Source: CAYSCX01 sp964429575
GTDB lineage: Bacteria; Desulfobacterota; Binatia; Binatales; Binataceae
Length of the DNA stretch: 64,000 nt
Assembly (NCBI GenBank): GCA_964429575.1
Contig: CAYSCX010000004.1
Location: 62,001-126,000 of the forward strand
Direction of reading: 5' to 3'
Shown here: positions 49,426 through 58,373 of the stretch, piece after piece
Layout of the letters: every line of letters begins with the position of its first letter
How positions within the stretch are numbered: the stretch's first letter is position 1
Position numbers and translations under genes: made by a program
Notes under the pieces: model-generated
Database searches by the model: none
What the model was told of the DNA's origin: nothing
What the model saw: the letters and a program-made list of their open reading frames with translations, nothing else

Positions 49426-52274
49426 GCGCGCCTTCCTTCGCGGCGGTTGTCGCGAATCTGCGCGGCGACTATGTCGCCGATCTCGCGAGCGTGGCGTCGC
49501 ACCTGTTGTTGAAAATCTTTGCCCGCGTTGCCCCGGAAATGCACTGTGTAATTCACGCTCACCGGCGCCGCCGCGGGTTGGCCGCCGTTGATGAAGTCGA
49601 TCAGCCTCGTAGAAATCGTTGCCGGCAACACGAGTTCTTTCGGATGAAGTTGCGCGAATAGCCCTTCACTTGGAATCAGTGCGCCGCGCTCGGCGCCGAA
49701 CGCCATCGTGCCGGCGAAGGCCGCCGCAGCCGCTACGGGAGCCACTACCAAGTTGAACGGGAACGGTACGCCTTGAATTACCCAAGAGAACATCGCTGCG
49801 GCTGCTTCCTTCGCCTTCGATAACGTCATCGCCAAGCCTATAGCCCGCAGCGCAGCCATACCCGCCGAGGCGATCGAGGTTATCGCGCTCCACAAACTCG
49901 AAATCCCTTGCACTATCGCGGAGAACGACGGGAGGATGCCGCCGAACACGCCTATGAGAGAGCGCACCCAAGACATCGCGCTCCTCAACATCCCCGTAAG
50001 TAGCGTGCCGAATTGAGCCTGTATCGGCGCGAACACACCCTTCAATTCCTCGCCTATGCTGGCAGCGACGGGTTTCAGCAGCCCTTTCACGCCGCCTATG
50101 AAGATGCCGGTGCCCAGCACACCTTCCTTATTGCCCTTGAGAATGTCCTTGACGCCCGAGCTGATGAATTCCAGCGCGATCGACTGGAACATATTGCGAA
50201 ACCCAGCGCCGATGGTCTGCGTACCCTGAATAATTCCCTTAGTCGAGGTCTCAAACGCATCGGCGATTGAATCGAAGCCGCGCTCCCACACCGCCGCGGA
50301 CAGCCGCGCGCCCTCCGCGTTGAGATCGATCATCCGCTTCTGATGCGCGATCTCGGCTTCCTCAATGTCGGCGACCTTCTGCTTATGCGCAGCAGTGCCA
50401 GCCGCGATGTTCTTCAATTCCCGATTCAGCGCATCGAGCCGAATCGCGTAGAGCGTGTTCTCCGCAGCGATCTCCGCCGCGAGCGCCTCGGCGCTGCCGA
50501 TCTGATTGAGGCCGAGCGCGATGGCTATGCGCGACTGCACGAGGCTGATGCGCGCCACGGCAAGTCGCTGATCTCCGGACAGCGTTGCGGCTTGCAAAGC
50601 CTGCTGGTCAACTTCAGACTGCCCGATGATTGCCTGAATCTCCTTCTCATGCTTGAGACGGAGAGCTTTGCGTTGGTCTAGTATCGCCGCGTACTTGGCA
50701 GGTTCATTGCGGGCCGCTTCGAGCCGCTGATTGATCGCTTTTTCCTCGATCTCAAATTCCTGATTCGCGAATGCGATCTGTGCGTCGATCCGATCATTGG
50801 CGCCGATCTGCCCGAGCTGGAATTTCTGAGCGAGTTTGTCGCGCTCGATGCCCAATTCGGCCAGTGCGAGCGACGACGCCGACGCGATCTGTCGCTCATT
50901 GCCCTGTTTGGCATAGGCGGTTCGCAGCGAGATGAGCTGTGCCTGCGCCACGTCGATCGTGGCTTTCTTTTTCTCCGCCGTGGCCGCATCGTCGCTGGCC
51001 TCGGCCTCGTTGAATTGCGAGAGGAATTCAAAGGTGCGGCGCGCCGATTCGATGCGCGCCTCCGCGGTGTCGCCAGCTATCGCGAGCTTGAGCCGCTCCG
51101 TCGCCGCAAACTTGGCTAAGAGCTGGGCATTGATCGCATCATTCGCCACTGCTTCGGTGTCGCCGCCACCTGGCGCCGCCGGCATTTTGTAACCCGCCCG
51201 GCTCCAGAAGTCTGCCTCCGCCTCGATCTCCTTCCGCTGTTTTTCCGTTACTCCGGCGAGTGGGTCACCAAACAGGCCGCTCGCGGACGCGGCACCCAGT
51301 TTGATCCCGAGCGATGCGGCGGCGGATCGCAGGTTGGCCAATCTCTGCTGGTGGTCGATGAGGCTCTGGACGGGATGGAGCGCGCCGCGTGCCGCGAAAG
51401 CTAGATCGTTGAACGACTGGATGATGCCGCCCATCGGGCCGGCGAGCAATTCGGCGATCTGTACCTTAAAGATGCGCCACTGGCCGTTGAGCAGATCAAG
51501 CTCTCGATCAAGGGCACGGCCCGCTGGCAGAGCGTTCGAATCAAGGACGAGGCCCCAACGCTCCGCTTCCTCGTTCAGCGCCTTGAAGTTCGCGATCATC
51601 GGGAGCATCTGCGTCGCGCCGCGACCGAATACATCGGTTAGCGCGCCGCGCATCTGGGCGCTCACGCCGCCGGTGCGTGCGATCGCGTCGCCTACCTTGA
51701 GCAATGTGCCGTAGGTATCCTTGAGGTCTTCCGGGGAGAGTCCGAGGAGTGTGAGAGAGGAGCCCAGGCGCTTACTGACGCCGCTCGTTTCGATCTCGGC
51801 AAGCCGCATTCCAAGCGTCCGGGCGAGGACGACTACGGATTGAAGGCTACCGCCCGTCGATTCGGCGGCGAATTGCAGCCGGCTCAGATTGCCGACCGAA
51901 ATGCCCGTCATCAGGCTGAGGTTGTCGAATTCCTCTGCGGTCTGCGCCGCGAGGGTGCTCAGATCGAATAGCTTGCGACCGATATCAAGAAGCCCTTTGC
52001 CGACTCCTAGCGCGACTCCGCCTAGCGCGACTCCGGCGCCGATCTTGACGATCTCGCCGAGCCCGCCTTTGAGCACGGTGAGCGCCTCGGCGAAATCGAA
52101 TATGCTCTTTTTGGCTTGGCCCGCTCCCTCGCCGGTATCTGTGGCGACCTTATCGAAGCTCGCCTTCATCTCCGCCGCGAATTGCTGCATCGCGGCGTTC
52201 GCCCGCGAGAGTCCGTCACGCAGTCCGATTGTCTCGGCGGTTATGTCTACTTTGATGAGGTTGTCGTCAGCCAT
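49422..52274 (-). CDS. Phage tail tape-measure protein
   Basis: 950 residues. N-terminal IKVDITAETIGLRDGLSRAN, AAMQQFAAEMKASFDKVA and a hydrophobic Gly-rich stretch (about residues 80-105), then a long helical coiled-coil middle with many Ala, Glu and Gln. A membrane-like Val/Ile/Leu-rich part lies near residues 700-860 (SLWSAITSIASAGMAALRAI). This order is typical of tape-measure proteins of long-tailed phages, which set tail length and help DNA ejection. It directly precedes dnaB in the opposite functional module, an unusual juxtaposition. The start at ATG 52274 is 3 bp from the dnaB stop. Confidence 0.85.
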   Translation of the reverse strand: MADDNLIKVDITAETIGLRDGLSRANAAMQQFAAEMKASFDKVATDTGEGAGQAKKSIFDFAEALTVLKGGLGEIVKIGAGVALGGVALGVGKGLLDIGRKLFDLSTLAAQTAEEFDNLSLMTGISVGNLSRLQFAAESTGGSLQSVVVLARTLGMRLAEIETSGVSKRLGSSLTLLGLSPEDLKDTYGTLLKVGDAIARTGGVSAQMRGALTDVFGRGATQMLPMIANFKALNEEAERWGLVLDSNALPAGRALDRELDLLNGQWRIFKVQIAELLAGPMGGIIQSFNDLAFAARGALHPVQSLIDHQQRLANLRSAAASLGIKLGAASASGLFGDPLAGVTEKQRKEIEAEADFWSRAGYKMPAAPGGGDTEAVANDAINAQLLAKFAATERLKLAIAGDTAEARIESARRTFEFLSQFNEAEASDDAATAEKKKATIDVAQAQLISLRTAYAKQGNERQIASASSLALAELGIERDKLAQKFQLGQIGANDRIDAQIAFANQEFEIEEKAINQRLEAARNEPAKYAAILDQRKALRLKHEKEIQAIIGQSEVDQQALQAATLSGDQRLAVARISLVQSRIAIALGLNQIGSAEALAAEIAAENTLYAIRLDALNRELKNIAAGTAAHKQKVADIEEAEIAHQKRMIDLNAEGARLSAAVWERGFDSIADAFETSTKGIIQGTQTIGAGFRNMFQSIALEFISSGVKDILKGNKEGVLGTGIFIGGVKGLLKPVAASIGEELKGVFAPIQAQFGTLLTGMLRSAMSWVRSLIGVFGGILPSFSAIVQGISSLWSAITSIASAGMAALRAIGLAMTLSKAKEAAAAMFSWVIQGVPFPFNLVVAPVAAAAAFAGTMAFGAERGALIPSEGLFAQLHPKELVLPATISTRLIDFINGGQPAAAPVSVNYTVHFRGNAGKDFQQQVRRHAREIGDIVAAQIRDNRREGRRA

Positions 52275-52277
52275 GAG

Positions 52278-53615
52278 CTATGCCGCGTTGCGATTCTCCG
52301 CGGCAGCAGAGTCGGTGAATCGGCCTGAGCGTTTGTTGAAAAGCAGCGGAATCCGGAGTGGCGCCGGGCCGTTGCGCTGCTTCTCGATCAACACTTCGAT
52401 TTCTTGCGCGCCGTCATCGCCAGGCGTCCATGAAGTCTTCGCCGGTGCCTGCCAAAGCATCAGCACGTTGCTGCTGTGTTCCTCTGCCGCACCCGAGTCG
52501 CGCAAGTGCCGCAGCGTCGGGCGCTGGTCATCGACGGCTTCGCGATTGAGTTGCGAGCAAACGAGCATCGCGACACCCAGTTCCCCCGCGACGTCTTTCA
52601 ATGCGATCACCGCCTCGCGGATTTCGTTCCATCGTTCGCGCTGTCGAACGTCGCCTCGCATGAGCCCCAGATAGTCGACGATGACGAGCTTGAGCGGAGC
52701 AAGGTCGCGTATGATTCGCCTGCACTCGACGCGCAGATCGCGCGGGGGAAGGCCAGGCCGGTACCGTACTGCCAGCGGCATCTCCTTCAGCGACGCACGC
52801 GCGGCATCGACTCGCGCCCGCTCATTGTCGCGAAAGCCGAGGTGACGCGCGCGAAAAATATTCACGTCCGCTTCGCAGGACAGAAATCGCGGCCAGATTT
52901 CGTCGAGCGACATCTCCAACGAGAAGAACGCGACACCCTTGCCATCGCGCGCAGCGTTGATCGAAAAATTCACGGCTAATTGGGTTTTCCCTCTGCTCGT
53001 CCTGCTCGCGAGTATGCTGAGGCTGCCGGGCGAAAACCCGTCAAAGTTTGCGTCGATCGCTGGGATGCCTGTACGCACCAAGTCTTTGCTGCCGTGCTCG
53101 ATGCGCCAGAGCGCCTGATCGATCGCAGCATCCTTCGACGGCTCGGGCGGCGCTGTGCTACGCGACAGCACGGGCGCGAGGTCGTAATCCGCTCCCGCGA
53201 GAAACTCGTCGACGTCAGTCGCATCGAAGGCGTCACTCGCGAGTTGCGTCGAAGTCGTGATGAACGAGCGCAGGGTCGATTTGTCGCGCACAATGCGCGC
53301 GTAGTCCGCGATGTTCAACGCGCTAGGGACAAATGCGGCGAGCTGCGCGATGTATTGCGGCCCGCCGATCTCCTGCGCGTGCGATCCGAGTTGCGACACA
53401 AGTGTGACCGGATCGATCGATATGCGAGCCCGCCGCAAGTCGAGCATCGCGCCGAAGATCGACCTGTGGCTCTCGGAGTAGAAATCCTTCGGCTCGACGA
53501 TCTCCGCCGCAATCTCAATCGCCGCCGGCTCGAGCAGGATTGCGCCGAGCGTGCTTTGCTCTGCTTCGAAATCCTGCGGTGGGACTCGTCGAAGAATTTC
53601 AGCGTCGCCGCTCAT
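52278..53615 (-). CDS. DnaB-type replicative helicase (phage)
   Basis: 445 residues. The N-terminal domain (PPQDFEAEQSTLGAILLEPA, residues about 12-31) resembles the DnaB primase-binding domain. The RecA-like core has a Walker A SRTSRGKTQLA (about residue 205) and Walker B LVIVDYLGLMRG. It also has LVCSQLNREAVDDQRPTLRHL and SGAAEEHSSNVLML, the DnaB sensor and arginine-finger regions. It overlaps the replication protein by 4 bp and is the element's own helicase. Confidence 0.92.
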   Translation of the reverse strand: MSGDAEILRRVPPQDFEAEQSTLGAILLEPAAIEIAAEIVEPKDFYSESHRSIFGAMLDLRRARISIDPVTLVSQLGSHAQEIGGPQYIAQLAAFVPSALNIADYARIVRDKSTLRSFITTSTQLASDAFDATDVDEFLAGADYDLAPVLSRSTAPPEPSKDAAIDQALWRIEHGSKDLVRTGIPAIDANFDGFSPGSLSILASRTSRGKTQLAVNFSINAARDGKGVAFFSLEMSLDEIWPRFLSCEADVNIFRARHLGFRDNERARVDAARASLKEMPLAVRYRPGLPPRDLRVECRRIIRDLAPLKLVIVDYLGLMRGDVRQRERWNEIREAVIALKDVAGELGVAMLVCSQLNREAVDDQRPTLRHLRDSGAAEEHSSNVLMLWQAPAKTSWTPGDDGAQEIEVLIEKQRNGPAPLRIPLLFNKRSGRFTDSAAAENRNAA

Positions 53616-54493
53616 GACTCCTCAAGTGCTCTGGTGTATTCCGCCGAAGTCGGCGGTGCAGGACGCGCAACCGGACGCACTCCGTTGCGGTTGTTGTCGA
53701 AATTGCCTTCGGTGATTTTCGCGACGTTCGTCGCGCTCTTCATCAGCCAGTCAAAAGTCGCCCACCCACCGGAGGCTGCGAAGTCAGATGCGTCCAATCG
53801 GCGAATGGCTTCGCCGAGTTGATCGACTGAGTACTCCCGCAGACGGGCGGCGACGTGGCGCCCGCGCTCGCGGGTCAACTTGAGTACACGGGGAAGCCGA
53901 GTGATCGTGTGATTCCAGAGTTCGACGATCTCAGCGACTGCGTCCCCCTGGGGGGACTTGAGGGGGGAAAGCTCTCTCTCTTTCTCTATCTCCATCTCTA
54001 TCTCTTTGCTTCGATGCCCCATTGAAGCCCCTTCGGAGGGGCTTGCATCAGCGCCGTCGACGCACACGTCTTCGAGGTGGTAGGCGGCGGCGTATTGCTT
54101 CAGAAAATCACGCAGAAACGGACAGTTGCGAAGCCTCCCAAGCTCGCGCCGGATCCATGTGACCCGCTTATCGCTCGGGTCCAGTCGCTCGCCCAACTGA
54201 AATTTGGCCATATTCGGCACGTATACGAATTCGGACGCGGCGTCGTAGTGTGCAAATCCCACTTCGGAGAGACTTCGAAGGGCCTTCGATGCTCCTTGCG
54301 GCGAAATGCCGACCTCATGACACAGCGTCGCCGTCGGCAGGTAGTAGATACCGAGTGGGTTGGCGTTCGGGGCGGTCAGGAGATAAAAGCTCAGAACTTG
54401 GCAGTCGCGCCGGAGCCGCCGGGGGAGCCGCCGGATTTGCTTGCCGGTATTGCCCGTCCAGATCGACGGAGGGATTTTGCTGAAATCACGCAA
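53612..54493 (-). CDS. Phage replication protein with winged helix (helicase-loader or origin-binding type)
   Basis: 293 residues. The N-terminal winged-helix region contains LSFYLLTAPNANPLGIYYLP, EVGISPQGASKALRSLSEVG and a wing with FAHYDAASEFVYVPN. An acidic linker of Glu-Ile-Glu-Met repeats (about residues 160-180), encoded by a CT-rich simple stretch at 53971-54010, joins a C-terminal domain with LREYSVDQLGEAIRRLD. This architecture matches phage O-like or DnaD-like initiators, and the adjacent helicase supports it. Product assignment is by architecture, not by a named motif. Confidence 0.75.
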   Translation of the reverse strand: MRDFSKIPPSIWTGNTGKQIRRLPRRLRRDCQVLSFYLLTAPNANPLGIYYLPTATLCHEVGISPQGASKALRSLSEVGFAHYDAASEFVYVPNMAKFQLGERLDPSDKRVTWIRRELGRLRNCPFLRDFLKQYAAAYHLEDVCVDGADASPSEGASMGHRSKEIEMEIEKERELSPLKSPQGDAVAEIVELWNHTITRLPRVLKLTRERGRHVAARLREYSVDQLGEAIRRLDASDFAASGGWATFDWLMKSATNVAKITEGNFDNNRNGVRPVARPAPPTSAEYTRALEES

Positions 54494-54668
54494 CGAGACG
54501 TCCTCGATCTCGCTTGAGCACCACCAGAACTTGTCTCGTGATTTTTAGCTTCCGAAGCAGCGCGCGTGTGAGCTCGGAAAGCTGCACGAAGTCACGACTC
54601 GCAATCGCGGCGTCGACCGCTTCGCGATCACGCGTATGAAGCGCGAGCAAATCATGCCGTGGCGTCAT
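54486..54668 (-). CDS. Small hypothetical phage protein
   Basis: 60 residues, helical and basic at the end (RALLRKLKITRQVLVVLKRD). Overlaps the replication protein start by 8 bp and the next gene by 4 bp, so it is part of the early operon. No domain recognised. Confidence 0.5.
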   Translation of the reverse strand: MTPRHDLLALHTRDREAVDAAIASRDFVQLSELTRALLRKLKITRQVLVVLKRDRGRLVA

Positions 54669-54883
54669 CGCCGCTGCTCGCTTTGCCTTTGCAGCCGCGC
54701 GGTGACAAAGGCCCTCAGGGCCGCCATCGAAATCAATCTGCGACGGGTAGGTGTACGAAGGGCCGCAAGTTCGCCGCGATCACAGGCGGCTCTAATGCCG
54801 TCGGGCGTGAGGACCAGACCGCGCGCCGAGAGGATTTCTGACGCCTCGCCAGGCGTTACGAAAGTTGAGGACTGCTCGACCAT
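54665..54883 (-). CDS. Small HTH DNA-binding protein (excisionase/regulator type)
   Basis: 72 residues. FVTPGEASEILSARGLVLTP and GIRAACDRGELAALRTPTRR form a MerR-like HTH and wing, followed by SMAALRAFVTARL. It is the first gene of the minus-strand replication operon and lies next to the 492-bp control region, consistent with an early regulator (Cro-, Cox- or Xis-like). Confidence 0.65.
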   Translation of the reverse strand: MVEQSSTFVTPGEASEILSARGLVLTPDGIRAACDRGELAALRTPTRRRLISMAALRAFVTARLQRQSEQRR

Positions 54884-55375
54884 GCGATTCTCCCTGGCCG
54901 AGCCGGAAAAGAAAAAGTCGGGCCCAGCCTCTCAGCCGGGTCCGACTTATGGTTCCCCGCGAATGTGCGTTCTAGGATGCCGGAGGCTGGTTGTCGCGGT
55001 CAAGTAGTTCCGCGACCGTTTATCCACAGGCAGACACTCTAATGCGCATCAGGGCGAAGTATAATAGCCGCTTATGTTCTCAGTGAATCTCAGTGAATAT
55101 GTGGAAATGTAAGGGAATCGTACCTGTGACTATTGCCCGACGATCTAACGATCAGGTTGTATCGAAGGCAGGTCACTGGCGTTCAACGTCTGCACTGGCA
55201 TCACACCTTGGATTGTTATTCTGCCGTAGGCGCGATAGGTCACGGTCGGGGTAAAGGCGCGATTCCGCGGTTCTTTGGACCGGTCTGGATGGCCCGGGTG
55301 CGACTGCTGCACGAAGTGCTAGCCCCGCCGAGGCTGTGATAGCGTGCGATGAAAGAAAGCGGGAGGACTCAACGC
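54884..55375. promoter_or_regulatory. Divergent control region of the element, with DnaA-box and tandem repeat
   Basis: A 492-bp gap between the minus-strand replication operon and the plus-strand cargo genes. A consensus DnaA box TTATCCACA lies at 55020-55028. A TATAAT hexamer is at 55060-55065 with no clear -35. Two adjacent copies of TCTCAGTGAA occupy 55078-55097. No convincing coding frame was found; short frames inside (for example 55173-55568, minus strand) have no family features. It is the best candidate for the lysogeny switch and/or replication origin of the element. Confidence 0.55.
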
Positions 55376-55657
55376 ATGCCGAACGAGAGTATAAACAGAA
55401 CGGCGCGGAGGCGCGGAACTTACGTCTTCGTCCATGTCCCCAAGCCAGGCGCGCAAGATTGGTGGAACGAAGGCCGAACCTTTGCCCGGCTGCCAGTCGT
55501 CGGCGAGTACTTTGCGCTAGCTTGGGATGGGCCTTGGTACCGCGTAGAGGCGGTCGTACATTGCCCATTTAAGGCCGACTATGAGGCTGAGGTCTATGGT
55601 GTCGAAGTAGATCAACCTGCAGTGATGCGCGACCTTAACCACAAATCCTTCCCGTAG
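55376..55657 (+). CDS. Hypothetical phage cargo protein
   Basis: 93 residues from ATG 55376, chosen because GGGAGG lies 9 bp upstream; ATG 55349 would add 9 residues. Basic N-terminus, then a compact middle with YVFVHVPKPGAQDWWNEG, VVGEYFALAWDGPWYRVEAV and VYGVEVDQPAV, beta-rich. Unrecognised. First gene of the plus-strand block, on the far side of the control region from the early operon. Confidence 0.6.
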   Translation: MPNESINRTARRRGTYVFVHVPKPGAQDWWNEGRTFARLPVVGEYFALAWDGPWYRVEAVVHCPFKADYEAEVYGVEVDQPAVMRDLNHKSFP

Positions 55658-55728
55658 GGGTGTGCAGCGAACGCAGTTAGGATTTGAAATCAACTGCGTC
55701 GTCGCCATAGTTTGGAGAAGAAATCAGG

Positions 55729-56313
55729 GTGAGCGAGGCCATTAAATTGAAGATTCAGCTCTTGGGCATCGCCCCCGAAATCTGGCGGCGCATCACCGTG
55801 CCTTCATCGCTTACCCTCACCGAGCTGCATGCGGTCATCCAAGCTGCGATGGGTTGGCGGGACTGCCATCTGCACATCTTCGAAATAGAAGGTAGGCGCT
55901 TTGAGATCCCCGAAGACGATCGGCGTGGTCCGCAGGAGGGTTACGCAGACGAACGAAGGTACACGCTAGGTATGCTCCTTTCTAAGGGAATGCAGTTCAC
56001 CTACATCTACGATTTTGGCGACAACTGGGAGCATCGGATCGTGGTCGAAGATGTGAGCCCCGCGGCGGTGGGCGGCTGGCTGCCGCACTGTGTCGCCGGG
56101 CAGCGCGCCTGCCCTCCGGAGGATTCCGGCGGTTCAGATAGCTACTCGGATTTCTTAGATGCGCTGGCCAGTCCGGATCACCCCGAGCACGACGATATGG
56201 TCGATTGGGCTTGCGGGTTTGAGCCCGAGGCGTTCAACGCCGTGCAGGCTAATGCGCTCATCGCGTGTATTCGAGAACTGTACCGGGAACAGGGACGGGG
56301 ATTTCGTCAATAG
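55729..56313 (+). CDS. Plasmid pRiA4b ORF-3-like family protein
   Basis: 194 residues. The family begins as here: LKIQLLGIAPEIWRRITVPS, then LTLTELHAVIQAAMGWRDCH, LHIFEIEGRRFEIP and a FTYIYDFGDNWEHRIVVEDV block. These positions (about residues 6-110) are the PF07929-type core. Known on plasmids, phages and in chromosomes; biochemical role unsettled, possibly nucleic-acid related. GTG start at 55729. The last 160 bp overlap a minus-strand frame (56155-56475) in convergent fashion. Confidence 0.85.
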   Translation: MSEAIKLKIQLLGIAPEIWRRITVPSSLTLTELHAVIQAAMGWRDCHLHIFEIEGRRFEIPEDDRRGPQEGYADERRYTLGMLLSKGMQFTYIYDFGDNWEHRIVVEDVSPAAVGGWLPHCVAGQRACPPEDSGGSDSYSDFLDALASPDHPEHDDMVDWACGFEPEAFNAVQANALIACIRELYREQGRGFRQ

Positions 56314-56475
56314 TAGCGATGAATAGCCCGCCTTCTTCTCGGCCTTTTTGCGCTCGCGCAGCCTGGCGAGCCCCCTGTCGGCGCCGCGGACGAGCGCATC
56401 TTCCCACGCGTCTTCGGGATCGTGGGGCTCGTCGACGCTTAGGATAGACGGTCGGTCTTCTTTGCCTTGCGCCAT
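56155..56475 (-). CDS. Hypothetical small protein, overlapping convergently with pRiA4b ORF-3-like gene
   Basis: 106 residues from ATG 56475. The first 55 residues (MAQGKEDRPSILSVDEPHDP, then EDAWEDALVRGADRGLARLR and ERKKAEKK) look like real protein: acidic then basic helix. The remainder, over the neighbour's reading frame, is less convincing. The stop at 56155 lies 160 bp inside that gene. The original stop may have been lost. Unknown function. Confidence 0.4.
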   Translation of the reverse strand: MAQGKEDRPSILSVDEPHDPEDAWEDALVRGADRGLARLRERKKAEKKAGYSSLLLTKSPSLFPVQFSNTRDERISLHGVERLGLKPASPIDHIVVLGVIRTGQRI

Positions 56476-56559
56476 CGTCTCACTCCCGCGAACCGATCGC
56501 GTCATGAGTCAGACCCAAGATCGGCAGAAGCCGTAGCACTGTGCCGTCAGCGGCGCTCG

Positions 56560-56856
56560 CTAGAGCTTTGCGAATTCGGCTACGCGCTCGCGCAACCATC
56601 CAAGGGCCGCCAGACGTTCGCTGGCCGTTGGTTGTTCCTCTCTGGAGTGGGAATCTCCGCCGACCAGGTGATGGTCGTAAAGTTCCTCGAAAGCGATCAC
56701 GACCGGCTTCGACGCCAAGTATTCCTCAGTTGTCTGCCGATCAACACCGCGCGTTCGTCTGAAGGCATAGAGATGGTCGTCCCAGAGGTATCCTGCGTCC
56801 CTAAGAAGCTCCTTAGCTTCAAGGTCCAGATCGTCCAGATCACTTAGAGTGCCCAT
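56560..56856 (-). CDS. Hypothetical small acidic protein
   Basis: 98 residues, acidic and helical: MGTLSDLDDLDLEAKELLRD, WDDHLYAFRRTRGVDRQTTE, VIAFEELYDHHLVGGD, then ERLAALGWLRERVAEF. Unrecognised, though the amino-acid pattern is protein-like. On the minus strand with the two flanking small genes, opposite in direction to the cargo block. Confidence 0.5.
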   Translation of the reverse strand: MGTLSDLDDLDLEAKELLRDAGYLWDDHLYAFRRTRGVDRQTTEEYLASKPVVIAFEELYDHHLVGGDSHSREEQPTASERLAALGWLRERVAEFAKL

Positions 56857-56904
56857 GTCTGCGAAACTCCCTGCTCATCGCCGAGTTCAGCGAGGATCGA
56901 CGCT

Positions 56905-57114
56905 TCACGACTTTGACTTCGCTCGCTTGGCCCGACGCGCCTTGCGGACCTTGGCGCGCCGTTTCATCTCCGCGCTGCGCTGCTCCGCGGATAAGGACTT
57001 CCAGTATGTCTTGGAGGCGCGGCTCATCAATTCTCCGACCTCCAGCTTCGATAGCCCCTTCCAGCGTTTCCGCCCCTTCCGCTGGAAGAACGCGCGATTG
57101 ATCTCGTCGGCCAC
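56905..57114 (-). CDS. Small basic protein
   Basis: 69 residues, Lys/Arg-rich: MADEINRAFFQRKGRKRWKG, LSKLEVGELMSRASKTYWKS, then MKRRAKVRKARRAKRAKS. DNA- or RNA-binding by composition only. Upstream partner of the preceding two small minus-strand genes. Confidence 0.5.
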   Translation of the reverse strand: MADEINRAFFQRKGRKRWKGLSKLEVGELMSRASKTYWKSLSAEQRSAEMKRRAKVRKARRAKRAKSKS

Positions 57115-57224
57115 AACTTAGAGACCTAACAGCGCCGGGGCTTATATGCTAGCCCCTTGGTTGTGTCTGCTTGACAACGAAGGGGCTAGGCTGTAGATAG
57201 CTGGACGTTGGAAGGAGGTTCAAC

Positions 57225-57470
57225 ATGAAATGCACACAGCCAGCATTGGAGGCAACTATCGGCGCCGCAGCACCGCGCACGGAGCCTGGATCGAGACGGG
57301 GCCTCATCGTCAACTTGTCACCGCAGCTTCGCCGACTTCTGCGCGTCCTGCAGGCGACGGGGAATTACGGCGAGAGCGAGGCGGACGCGGCAGGCCGGCT
57401 CATCGCCGAGCGGATCGCAGCAGTCAACGCCGCGATCGGCGTAGGAGTTCCACGAGCCGTGCTCGTGTGA
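57225..57470 (+). CDS. Small hypothetical protein
   Basis: 81 residues after a GGAAGGAGG ribosome-binding site (57210-57218) ending 6 bp before the ATG. It has LIVNLSPQLRRLLRVLQATG and EADAAGRLIAERIAAVNAAI, predicted helical and possibly ribbon- or antitoxin-like. No toxin partner identified. 43 bp upstream of the zinc-ribbon gene. Confidence 0.55.
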   Translation: MKCTQPALEATIGAAAPRTEPGSRRGLIVNLSPQLRRLLRVLQATGNYGESEADAAGRLIAERIAAVNAAIGVGVPRAVLV

Positions 57471-57513
57471 TCGACGGCACGCATGCTAATGGCCTCAACC
57501 AGCGGGAGGATTT

Positions 57514-58071
57514 ATGACTCACTTTATCGCGAAGGTGACAAAGAATTCGGGTACGACGGAGTACGCGCGCACGTTCCCTACGCTTGATGAAGCGATCGCG
57601 GCGCTCGACGTGGAGTTTCAACTACCCGACGAAGCGCGGCGCATCCTACGCAAGACCGGAGAGTATTCACACGCACGATGCGGACAGATGACCGTCAGCC
57701 GATGCGGCTGCGCCAGGCCGCGCCTTCACGACGCGGCGGATTACCGTTGTCCACAATGTGACAACACGGACAAATTGCACGTAGGAGTTTGGGCCACAGC
57801 GATCGGAACGGACGGCGCGATCGTTTCGGACCCGGACGACCTTGAGCTCGCGTTGGAGAGCCCCATGTCCTGCGCCCACTGCGGATTCACCGCCACTGTG
57901 AAACGGTTCGCCGTTGACTCCTGGATCACGATCGATCTAGATGCGCGTCTGCTTCGTGAACTCGCGAAGCGCACCCCGAGAGAACCGGCACCGACCCGGA
58001 GTCGAACGTTGGCGGAGTCTGCCGTTGCGGCGCATATCGCGCACAAATCAGCGTTGGGAGCCGCGCGCTAG
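57514..58071 (+). CDS. Cysteine-rich zinc-ribbon protein
   Basis: 185 residues. N-terminal MTHFIAKVTKNSGTTEYART, then cysteines grouped as C..C.C, YRCPQCDNTDKLHVGVWATA and SCAHCGFTATVKRFAVDSW, two probable zinc ribbons. A Thr/Arg/Pro-rich C-terminal tail follows. Stop overlaps the next start by 1 bp. Nucleic-acid-binding by analogy; family not recognised. Confidence 0.6.
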   Translation: MTHFIAKVTKNSGTTEYARTFPTLDEAIAALDVEFQLPDEARRILRKTGEYSHARCGQMTVSRCGCARPRLHDAADYRCPQCDNTDKLHVGVWATAIGTDGAIVSDPDDLELALESPMSCAHCGFTATVKRFAVDSWITIDLDARLLRELAKRTPREPAPTRSRTLAESAVAAHIAHKSALGAAR

Positions 58072-58373
58072 TGCGGCGGACGACCAGAGGCGGCGAGCTC
58101 GAGAATATCTACGCCGCGCTCGCCGAAGGGCGGACGAAGGTTCGGTCGGTGCCGCCGGTCTGTGATGAGGCATCTGTCGCAGACGAAGCGATACGACCCT
58201 ACCTGACACTCCGAGAGGTCGCCGACCTCATCGGCTATTCGCGCTGGACCTTGTATCACTGGATACGCGAAGGCCGCCTCACGCCCGATCACGGTCTTCG
58301 CCGCATCGGTCGCAGCGTGAGGGTCGAGTGGTCGGTTTTCAAAGCCGCGTGGTATCGAGGCGACCTCGAATGA
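58071..58373 (+). CDS. Small HTH_17/excisionase-type DNA-binding protein
   Basis: 100 residues from GTG 58071. The C-terminal 55 residues have YLTLREVADLIGYSRWTLYH, WIREGRLTPDHGLRRIGRSV and RVEWSVFKAAW: a MerR-like HTH with a wing. It overlaps the next gene by 4 bp (ATGA), tying regulator and lipoprotein in one operon. Confidence 0.75.
   Translation: MRRTTRGGELENIYAALAEGRTKVRSVPPVCDEASVADEAIRPYLTLREVADLIGYSRWTLYHWIREGRLTPDHGLRRIGRSVRVEWSVFKAAWYRGDLE

Noticed and set aside
55173..55568. 131-residue minus-strand frame opposite the first cargo gene
   Set aside because: Arg/Ser-rich with no start signal; antisense to the better supported plus-strand frame with a GGGAGG site.
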